Shown in pieces: positions 1 to 6,370 of a stretch of 6,370 nt of DNA (the stretch's first letter is position 1; the number at the start of each line of letters is the position of its first letter). The notes beneath the pieces are model-generated. The model was given only the letters and a program-made list of their open reading frames with translations, made no database searches and was not told the origin of the DNA. The stretch is from contig PIVW01000348.1 of the NCBI GenBank assembly GCA_003353825.1, positions 1 to 6,370 on the forward strand, given 5' to 3'. The position numbers and the translations under genes are program-made. Origin of the DNA: Chloroflexota bacterium. Its GTDB lineage: Bacteria; Chloroflexota; Anaerolineae; J102.

Positions 1-2
1 TA

Positions 3-228
3 ATAAGGAATTATAAGAACGACGCGATGGATGATTTTAAAGATATGCAGCACATCGTATACGAGTCATACGACCGTTACGGCAACGCTCTGATGCAGAC
101 AATAGATACCTATACATCAAGCGACATCAACTATGACAACATCATAAACCACAAGATCATCGCTAACTCATTCGCAGGCACAATAGACATACAGCTTGCT
201 GACGGGACTATTCTCCAAGACCAGTCAG
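3..228 (+). CDS. Unidentified partial reading frame, probably foreign to the rest of the contig
   Basis: An open frame runs in from the left edge, with an internal ATG at 27, and reads as a soluble, polar, Asp/Asn/Ile/Tyr-rich protein. Landmarks are the segment DDFKDMQHIVYESYDRYGNA and, later, NYDNIINHK and GTIDIQLADGTILQD. I do not recognise the family. The DNA is clearly richer in A and T and uses ATA freely, unlike gyrB and the membrane genes downstream, so it resembles low-GC Firmicutes-type coding DNA. The frame stays open to 383, but past about 228 it turns into Arg/Pro/Ser-rich nonsense (RRGPGRSARPVAASS). The natural coding sequence therefore appears to stop at a junction near 222-240. 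Composition and the broken ending suggest an assembly or amplification chimera. It could also be a genuine frame of a mobile element. Neither a real start nor a real end can be assigned. Confidence 0.3.
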
Positions 229-1803
<1,575 letters not shown>

Positions 1804-1980
1804 TCTAGCGAAGCTACGCCTCGGTACCAATAAGTCGTAGCCGGTGGCGCCTCGCATTGCAAACGAGAACGGCGCAAACTTTTGACATGTCGCCTGCCAC
1901 TTGCGACGAGTCATGCCCGACTATCATATCACCGCTAAACGATTTTGGCTTTACCCTATGGCGTGGCATTGTCAGCATTC

Positions 1981-2017
1981 AGGCCTGTTTATCGTTCTAC
2001 GGTAAACAGGCCTTTTT
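1981..2017 (+). terminator. Strong intrinsic terminator downstream of gyrB
   Basis: AGGCCTGTTTA (1981-1991) is perfectly complementary to TAAACAGGCCT (2003-2013). The stem extends inwards by T-G, C-G and G-C pairs to about 14 bp around a TTCTA loop, and the T tract runs to 2017. It lies about 180 bases after the gyrB stop, so the gyrB mRNA would carry a long 3' untranslated tail unless a short RNA starts in between. No A tract precedes the stem, so termination looks one-directional (+ strand). Confidence 0.88.
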
Positions 2018-2165
2018 CGATGACGTATTTTAGCCGAGATAATCGGGGGTGGGGCGCAGAACCAAGATAATCTACCTAAGCCCCCATGCAATTGTCCCCA
2101 GACCGCGCCGAGAAAATCTGGCCCCGTTGGGGCAAGTAGCAGGCTGCAGGCGCGAGTTGACTTGA

Positions 2166-2237
2166 CACCTTGTCACCCCTTCACCTTGCCACCTTGCCAC
2201 CTTGCCACCTTGCCACCTTGCCACCTTGCCACCCCTT
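2166..2237. repeat. Tandem array of an 8-bp unit (CACCTTGC)
   Basis: Nine in-phase octamers lie end to end. CACCTTGT (2166-2173) and CACCCCTT (2174-2181) are followed by six perfect CACCTTGC copies (2182-2229), then CACCCCTT (2230-2237). The two outer CACCCCTT variants bracket the perfect core. The top strand is pyrimidine-rich with very little G. Eight is not a multiple of three, so any overlapping reading frame is low-complexity (a Pro-Cys-His-Leu-Ala-Thr cycle) and not a gene. There are no unique spacers, so this is a microsatellite-type array, not CRISPR. It lies about 90 bp upstream of the promoter of the next gene, and its copy number is likely to vary by slippage. Confidence 0.95.
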
Positions 2238-2291
2238 TACCCCAAAGACGACACATACGCCGGATCGAGTTCGACCGAATTGGCTTCTCTT

Positions 2292-2321
2292 TTCACGGTT
2301 CGATAGCTCCCGTGCTAAAAT
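2292..2321 (+). promoter_or_regulatory. Predicted sigma70-type promoter with extended -10, placed for a leaderless transcript
   Basis: An extended -10 element TGC-TAAAAT (2313-2321) lies only 9 bases before the ATG at 2331, and a weak -35 TTCACG (2292-2297) lies 18 bases upstream of the hexamer. Transcription normally starts about 6-9 bases after the -10 box, which would put the 5' end at or within a few bases of the ATG. No purine-rich ribosome-binding site precedes the ATG (the sequence is CCACCCGCT). A CACGG/CCGTG dyad fills the spacer and touches the -10 extension. GTTCGA occurs at 2269-2274 and again at 2298-2303. Both could be regulator sites, but this is only suggestive. Confidence 0.55.
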
Positions 2322-2330
2322 CCACCCGCT

Positions 2331-3950
2331 ATGAGCCTTTTTTGGACTTCACCCTTGGGCCCAGTGCTCATCTTAGGCCTGGGCGCGCTTGTACTAATCT
2401 TAAGTGGACAGCGTCTGCCGGATAAGGTGCACAAAGCTGCACCCCTCTGGTTGGCAGGAATCGTCCTCCTGCTGTGGTTGCTACTGCGGCTACAGCCTTC
2501 GATTCAGGCACGTTACCTGGATTGGGCAGCGCCGCTTGGTCTCAACAGTGCCTTTGGGTATCAGTTAGATGGCTGGGCCTGGTTGGCCGGCGCTGCCATT
2601 GGCCTGATCCTCTTTGTGGGGGTGGCTCTACCGGGTTGGCGCCAGCGGCCAGGATTTGTAGACCCGCTCTACTGGGCTCTACTTGTTGCAACATCAGCAT
2701 GGCTTGTCGTTCTCTCTGACACCTGGATAAGCCTGTTCGGCATGTGGGCACTGCTCATGCTCAGCGTTGGGCTGGTGGCCGGAGAAAAAGGTTCAGGTTC
2801 ACCCTTTGTCTGGTCAGCAGGCATCCTTTCGACCTTCCTCCTGCTAGCGTCCGCACTATTTAATAGTGGCATCACCATGGAGCTGCCATTAGGATCGGTA
2901 TCGCTCAACATCCAAGCCCAGTGGTTACTAACTTTGGCAGCGATTATTCCGCTAGGCGTCTATCCCTTCCATGTTTGGCTTACGCCTATGGTACCGCGCG
3001 CTCCCGGCCGATACTTGGCCATACATCTGATACCGGCGATGGCCGCTTTGCACCTGCTCGGCCGCTTCGATTTACCACTGCTGTCGAGTCAAGCCTGGGC
3101 GCCGCTGGGAGCCGTTGCTCTGTTTGGCAGTGCCCTGGCAGCCTGGGCTGATCAAAATAGCAGACGCTCATGGATATATGTTTTGATCAACCGTTCTTCC
3201 TGGGCGCTGCTGGTGCTAGGATTGTCTCGCCTACCTGCGCCCGCGGGTGCGGTATTTCCACTTGTCACCCTTTCTTTAGGCGGAGTGCTATGGGCAATTT
3301 CCCGCGCGGCGCCCTGGCATTATCGCTGGAATCTACCACTGTTCCTCGCTGCCGCTGTATTGTATGGGTTGCCTTTCACACCTGGTTTTGTGCCAACTGC
3401 GGCACTCAACGAATTGGCAGGATCAGCCGCTGTGCTTCCTGCCTGGTTGCTTACACTCATCGCCCAAACACTTTTGGTTGCTTCACTATTTAATCCCCGT
3501 CAGCCAGAAATCGAGGAAGCTGATGTAATCCAGTGGCTGACGCCACGATCTGTCGGTCTCACACTCGCTATCGTCACGGCAATAGCCCTGTGGTGGGGTG
3601 TGTCGCCATCGTCCGTTGCCGGGATCGCAGGCATTCCTGCAGATGAGTTCGCAGTCGGCATCAGTGGTTTATCGGCCAATCCTATCAGTTGGTTGACATA
3701 TCTGTCACCCCTCCTCGTGGGTAGTTTACTTATAATATTCGATGAACGTTTGTTTGGCGTATTGCGCGAGTGGCAAAACCATGTCGCTCGTATCGCCAGA
3801 TTGGAATGGCTTTATGCCGGTATGGAAAGACTCTTACACAGTCTGGCGGTATCCCTTGGTATTCTCTCCGATCTCATCGATGGAGCCGGGCAATTCGGGT
3901 GGATGTTACTCGTGGCTCTGCTCGTCTGGATCCTGCTTTCGGGACAATAG
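2331..3950 (+). CDS. Degenerate antiporter-like membrane subunit of the NuoL/M/N - HyfB/D/F family
   Basis: A 539-residue, very hydrophobic protein with about 14 likely membrane helices and no cleavable signal peptide. The family (Proton_antipo_M) forms proton channels in complex I, group 4 hydrogenases and Mrp antiporters. Visible landmarks: YPFHVWL (211-217) with AP at 224-225 and R245, matching K-x4-P-F-H-x-W-L...AP...R; NSRRSWIYVL (276-285), matching D-L-K-R-L-L-A-Y-S-S; GLPFTPGFVPT (346-356), matching G-x-P-x-x-x-G-F-x-x-K. The usual ionisable residues are replaced: TM5 Glu by A140, TM7 Lys by P207, the D/K of the DLKR motif by N276/R278, and the later Lys by T356. Pumping by the usual mechanism is therefore doubtful. 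A basic amphipathic stretch (about 470-505) and a last helix (522-537) resemble a NuoL/HyfB-type C-terminal extension. The ATG at 2331 is chosen because the promoter abuts it. The gene comes first of three, in the hyfD position. Family call is good; function is unknown. Confidence 0.8.
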   Translation: MSLFWTSPLGPVLILGLGALVLILSGQRLPDKVHKAAPLWLAGIVLLLWLLLRLQPSIQARYLDWAAPLGLNSAFGYQLDGWAWLAGAAIGLILFVGVALPGWRQRPGFVDPLYWALLVATSAWLVVLSDTWISLFGMWALLMLSVGLVAGEKGSGSPFVWSAGILSTFLLLASALFNSGITMELPLGSVSLNIQAQWLLTLAAIIPLGVYPFHVWLTPMVPRAPGRYLAIHLIPAMAALHLLGRFDLPLLSSQAWAPLGAVALFGSALAAWADQNSRRSWIYVLINRSSWALLVLGLSRLPAPAGAVFPLVTLSLGGVLWAISRAAPWHYRWNLPLFLAAAVLYGLPFTPGFVPTAALNELAGSAAVLPAWLLTLIAQTLLVASLFNPRQPEIEEADVIQWLTPRSVGLTLAIVTAIALWWGVSPSSVAGIAGIPADEFAVGISGLSANPISWLTYLSPLLVGSLLIIFDERLFGVLREWQNHVARIARLEWLYAGMERLLHSLAVSLGILSDLIDGAGQFGWMLLVALLVWILLSGQ

Positions 3951-4003
3951 GAAACTCGAGCCAATATCCTGCCTCAGAACGATTTTCTCACCCTTTTAAA
4001 CCT

Positions 4004-4660
4004 GTGCCCACTCTCTCCGATTTCCTGGAAATCACCCGCCCTTTTGCTCAACAGAGCGCTATTGGTATAAGCATTCTGTTGAGCATGGTCATGTTGGCTG
4101 CCAGCGACTGGCGGTTGACATTGACAGCTTTTGCCCTTCTAAAGGTCCTGGCCGGCATTTTGCTTATCCAACTTTTGCCACCTGAATGGGCCTTGTTGCA
4201 ATGGGTTGTGGGAGGTTTGGTCGGCGTCATGTGGTTTCTCTCAGCACGTCGCGTCGATAGTGTCAAACGCCAACAATTAGGCATCCCCTGGTGGAAACCG
4301 TCTTGGCGATTGAATCCATCTACTCTGTTGCGACTGGCGCTCCTACTCTTCTTGCTGGTTGTGATTTACAGCCAACGCCCTTCCTTTCCATTGCCAAAAC
4401 TTCCAGCAGATTTGGCTCGATACGCTACCTTTTTGGCAATGGCCGGCCTGATCGGTCTGGGGTTAGGAGATCGCCCTTTGCGATGGGGGTTAAGTATCTT
4501 GCTTTGGGTATTGGCGGCCAGCTTTGCCATCCACGCCTTGCAGGTCGATGTCACCACCGTCGGACTACTTGCCAGCCTTGAGCTCTTATTGGGATTTGCC
4601 ATCGCATACCTGATCGTTGTCGACGGCGCCCGCTTCTGGCCTAATCCGGAGGAAGTGTGA
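4004..4660 (+). CDS. HyfE/NuoK-like small membrane subunit
   Basis: A 218-residue protein with about seven helices (roughly 18-35, 40-58, 63-82, 106-124, 140-155, 160-178, 185-206), close to the length of HyfE (about 216 aa). The C-terminal half aligns by eye with NuoK: GLGLGDRPLRWGLSILLWVL matches the 'R-x-L-I-R-x-L-I-G-x-E' helix, with L166 in place of the first channel Glu. SLELLLGFAIAYLIV matches 'A-A-E-A-A-I-G-L-A-I', with E193 in place of the second Glu, so one of the two NuoK glutamates remains. The N-terminal half (DWRLTLTAFALLKVLAGILL) resembles the start of HyfE. The start is uncertain: the frame is open back to an ATG at 3770, but that part overlaps the upstream gene and reads as polar out-of-frame sequence. 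GTG 4004 is the first plausible start that gives a full first helix, with no clear ribosome-binding site. It lies 53 bases after the previous stop and overlaps the next gene by four bases, matching hyfD-E-F order. Confidence 0.68.
   Translation: MPTLSDFLEITRPFAQQSAIGISILLSMVMLAASDWRLTLTAFALLKVLAGILLIQLLPPEWALLQWVVGGLVGVMWFLSARRVDSVKRQQLGIPWWKPSWRLNPSTLLRLALLLFLLVVIYSQRPSFPLPKLPADLARYATFLAMAGLIGLGLGDRPLRWGLSILLWVLAASFAIHALQVDVTTVGLLASLELLLGFAIAYLIVVDGARFWPNPEEV
4648..4652 (+). promoter_or_regulatory. GGAGG ribosome-binding site inside the end of the HyfE-like gene
   Basis: A perfect GGAGG lies four bases before the GTG at 4657 and within the last codons of the upstream gene, whose TGA (4658-4660) overlaps that GTG as GTGA. 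It supports a GTG start for the third gene and translational coupling. The other two genes of the module lack a visible site, so this is the only canonical initiation signal among the three. Confidence 0.8.
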
Positions 4661-6072
4661 CCGCGCTCACAGCCATTCTGCTATGGCTACTGGTTCTGTT
4701 TCTTGTGGCCAGCTTGGTTCGTCGTCTTACCTGGTTGCCTGGCGTGATCGTTGCGCTTGGATTGGCAGTACTGATCTGGCAGCTTTGGCAGGCGCCAGAT
4801 AGTGGCCCCGTAGATATATTTGGTCAGACCATCGATTTCACACGATCCAGCACCTTCTTTGGCTTTGTGCTTCAGCTCAACGATCAGGCTCGTGGCGCAG
4901 CGATAGTTTTATTTTATTGGGGTGTACTCTTCGCACTGACCAGCGCCTGGATCCAAACTGATCGTGTACTGGCCCCTACCATCCCCCTCATCCTGGCAGC
5001 GCTCTTGCTGGCGGTCAGTGCCGAGCCTTTGTTGTGGGCTCCCTTGTGGCTGGTCGTTGCAGCGATTCTCATGGCTTTTCCCGCACAGGGCGCAAGTCCT
5101 CGACTCGCGCGTGCTGCGCTACGCACCCTTATTGCGCCTGCCCTCGCTCTTCCCTTCTTCTTGTTCACGGCCTGGGTGCTAAACCAACCCGCTATCGCTG
5201 CCGATGATCCCGCACTATGGATAAGTGCCTGGCGCTCCCTCGTAGTTGGTGTGGCCCTGTTACTCACACCGGCGCCGCTACACGGTTGGATCACTGCCCA
5301 AGGCGAAACCGCACCACCCCTGACTGCTGCATTCCTGGTAGGCGTATGGCAGATCACTGTCTATGTGCTAATCCGACACTTGCTCTTAACCTACCCCCCC
5401 CTGGCAGACTACGCTGATCCGGCTCGTTGGCTCCCCTGGCTGGCAGTTATCCAACTCTTATGGGCTGGTGTCTTCACCTTTGGCAGCAATCGCCTTGGGC
5501 AGCTTTGGGGTTACTTACTACTCTGGGACTTCGGCGCCGCGTTTCTATTATGGAGCATCACTGGTGAGTTGGGCACCCAGGCAATGATCTGGCTCTTTCT
5601 GACCCGCCCTCTGGTGCTGATCCTCTTCGCATCTGCTTTACGTTCACTCACCACTCGCTTTGGTGAAAACGCTTCTTATAGCGCTGTCGGTGGCGCCGGC
5701 GAACGACTACCCATTGCCACGATAGGCGTTGTTGCCGGTGGACTCTTTATCCTGGGATGGCCACTAGGGGCGCTGTTCCCCTCTCGCATATCAACCCTTC
5801 GCCTGGTCGAAGCAAACTCAGACAGTCTATTCGTTTCATACGGCTTGATCTTTATATGGGCAATGGCTGCGATTTTTCTTGCTTCACTGGGCGTCATACG
5901 TTTATTACGCGCGCTCTCACAACCACTTACCACAACGGACCTTCCACGCGAAAATCTGCGCCTCTCGTGGCTTATACTGCCGCTCCTACTCATCGGATTT
6001 CTGCTCTCGTTGAACCCTGCCCTGATTGAGTCATTCACCCGACAGATTACCGATTGGCTTACCAGGCTCTAG
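4657..6072 (+). CDS. Second degenerate antiporter-like membrane subunit (NuoN/HyfF-like)
   Basis: A 471-residue multi-pass protein with about 12-14 predicted helices. Family landmarks: PLHGW at 207-211, then ETAPPLTAAFLVGV and YVLIR (236-240), matching P-F-H-x-W-L...AP-x-x-x-x-A...Y-x-L-x-R; Y286 in LGQLWGYLLLW, in the place of the Tyr of D-L-K-R-L-L-A-Y; GWPLGALFPSR (367-377), matching G-x-P...G-F-x-x-K with R377 for Lys. The TM5 Glu position is L132 (WLVVAA), the TM7 Lys position is L202, and the DLKR Asp and Lys are R279 and G281. The usual buried charge path is thus almost gone, as in the 539-residue paralogue, but the substitutes differ, so the two genes seem to have lost it separately or long ago. 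The start GTG at 4657 is fixed by GGAGG and the GTGA overlap. The position after a HyfE-like gene fits hyfF. A divergent NuoM/NuoN is the alternative; activity cannot be inferred. Confidence 0.75.
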   Translation: MTALTAILLWLLVLFLVASLVRRLTWLPGVIVALGLAVLIWQLWQAPDSGPVDIFGQTIDFTRSSTFFGFVLQLNDQARGAAIVLFYWGVLFALTSAWIQTDRVLAPTIPLILAALLLAVSAEPLLWAPLWLVVAAILMAFPAQGASPRLARAALRTLIAPALALPFFLFTAWVLNQPAIAADDPALWISAWRSLVVGVALLLTPAPLHGWITAQGETAPPLTAAFLVGVWQITVYVLIRHLLLTYPPLADYADPARWLPWLAVIQLLWAGVFTFGSNRLGQLWGYLLLWDFGAAFLLWSITGELGTQAMIWLFLTRPLVLILFASALRSLTTRFGENASYSAVGGAGERLPIATIGVVAGGLFILGWPLGALFPSRISTLRLVEANSDSLFVSYGLIFIWAMAAIFLASLGVIRLLRALSQPLTTTDLPRENLRLSWLILPLLLIGFLLSLNPALIESFTRQITDWLTRL

Positions 6073-6182
6073 TAAACTCAGGGAAACTGACTGACTAAGT
6101 GTTGAAAATCACGCTCACATGATAGCTTTTGATAGTTCCCAGGTGGTAAGATCTCGCCTACTGAGAAGATCCATCGCTCTTT

Positions 6183-6209
6183 CCCACACCACAATGTGTG
6201 GGCTTTTTT
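6183..6209 (+). terminator. Intrinsic terminator after the three-gene membrane module
   Basis: CCCACAC (6183-6189) pairs with GTGTGGG (6196-6202) around a six-base CACAAT loop, then C and six T residues (6204-6209). It lies about 110 bases after the last stop codon. Together with the terminator at 1981-2017 and the promoter at 2292-2321 it marks the three genes as a closed transcription unit. Confidence 0.87.
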
Positions 6210-6312
6210 ATGTTAGCTAAAACCATTAAGAAATAAATGGCATTGTTCAACTTGATCTCGACTTTGGCCATTTTGTCATTATTGTCAAGTAAAGCACCAA
6301 AAACCGGCTAGG

Positions 6313-6339
6313 TTTACATAACAGCAGTCTATATATAGT
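6313..6339 (+). promoter_or_regulatory. Possible promoter in the AT-rich right-hand tail
   Basis: TTTACA (6313-6318) and TATAGT (6334-6339) are each close to sigma70 consensus, but the spacer is only 15 bases. The -10 overlaps a perfect CTATATATAG palindrome (6329-6338), itself flanked by ATAAC (6318-6322) and GTTAT (6341-6345). It could drive a gene beyond the window. In sequence this AT-rich, such matches arise easily by chance. The rest of 6210-6370 holds no gene; AAATGGC/GCCATTT are complementary but widely spaced, and TCAAGTA is repeated at 6285-6291 and 6353-6359. Confidence 0.25.
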
Positions 6340-6370
6340 GGTTATTTATTTTTCAAGTACTATATGTGGT

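Larger units (their letters stand above)
1804..2330. other. Non-coding interval between gyrB and the membrane-protein genes
   Basis: No convincing gene lies in these 527 bases. They hold a terminator at 1981-2017, a tandem octamer array at 2166-2237 and a promoter at 2292-2321, each listed separately. Weaker structures are a 6-bp stem at 1813-1818/1836-1841 (GCTACG/CGTAGC, long loop), a compact GCCCC-GTT-GGGGC hairpin at 2121-2133 with no T tract, and a 5-bp dyad CACGG/CCGTG at 2294-2298/2310-2314 that sits between the -35 and -10 elements and could be an operator. I saw no tRNA-like cloverleaf. The gap separates gyrB transcription from the downstream genes, so they are probably not one operon. 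Confidence 0.7.

Noticed and set aside
1882..1927. Promoter for a small RNA ending at the 1981-2017 terminator
   Set aside because: TTGACA at 1882-1887 has no -10 at normal spacing. TTGCGA (1901-1906) with TATCAT (1922-1927) has only a 15-base spacer. Too weak to call without transcript data.
2121..2133. GCCCC-GTT-GGGGC hairpin as a terminator
   Set aside because: The stem is only 5 bp and no T tract follows.
2166..2237. CRISPR array
   Set aside because: Units are 8 bp, contiguous, with no unique spacers and no cas genes nearby.
2162..2425. Plus-strand 87-aa frame starting at ATG 2162
   Set aside because: Its first half is the octamer array read as a Pro-Cys-His-Leu-Ala-Thr cycle, and the rest overlaps the real gene from 2331 in another frame.
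2331..3950. DabB-type inorganic-carbon transporter subunit
   Set aside because: DabB is NuoL-like, but its DabA partner (carbonic-anhydrase-like) is not beside these genes, and a NuoK/HyfE-like gene plus a second antiporter does not fit that system.
4914..5357. Minus-strand 147-aa open frame
   Set aside because: Rich in Ala, Arg, Ser and Gly with no domain; it is the antisense shadow of the third membrane gene.
2331..6072. Part of an ordinary nuo operon (complex I)
   Set aside because: No other nuo genes are present, terminators close both ends, and the channel residues of active subunits are missing.

Overview
The window looks like a contig from a metagenome or single-cell assembly. Most of it (about 319 to 6072) is bacterial DNA of moderate GC, coded on the + strand. 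The first roughly 320 bases look like a patchwork of unrelated DNA. The gyrase B C-terminus (no proteobacterial-type insert, ending in the APRKRF...EVRNLD signature), the predicted leaderless start with an extended -10 box, and the stand-alone multi-pass complex I-like proteins fit a Chloroflexota-type bacterium. That assignment is an inference from style, not a database result.

Layout. Positions 1-228: AT-rich coding-like DNA, unidentified. Positions 229-330: a short GC-rich piece whose minus strand reads like the C-terminal part of a Hanks-type Ser/Thr kinase domain. Positions 319-1803: DNA gyrase subunit B lacking its ATPase region because the contig joins other DNA there. Positions 1804-2330: non-coding, with a strong intrinsic terminator (1981-2017), a 72-bp array of an 8-bp tandem repeat (2166-2237) and a promoter placed for a leaderless mRNA (2292-2321). 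Positions 2331-6072: three co-directional membrane-protein genes. Positions 6073-6370: an intrinsic terminator (6183-6209) and an AT-rich tail.

The three membrane genes are the most interesting part. Their order (antiporter-like, about 540 aa; NuoK/HyfE-like, about 218 aa; antiporter-like, about 471 aa) matches hyfD-hyfE-hyfF of hydrogenase-4. The proteins keep the structural landmarks of the complex I proton-channel family: P-(F/L)-H-x-W followed by AP in the TM7-8 region, a trailing Arg, the Tyr of the D-x-K-R-hh-A-Y motif, and a G-x-P...F turn. Nearly all the membrane-embedded Glu and Lys residues that carry protons in that family are replaced by Ala, Pro, Leu, Gly or Thr. Terminators flank the module, and no NuoH, hydrogenase, NuoCD or NADH-binding gene lies beside it here. 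It therefore looks like an orphan, degenerate proton-channel trio of unknown function. The second and third genes are translationally coupled (GTGA overlap with a GGAGG ribosome-binding site), so they are probably made together.
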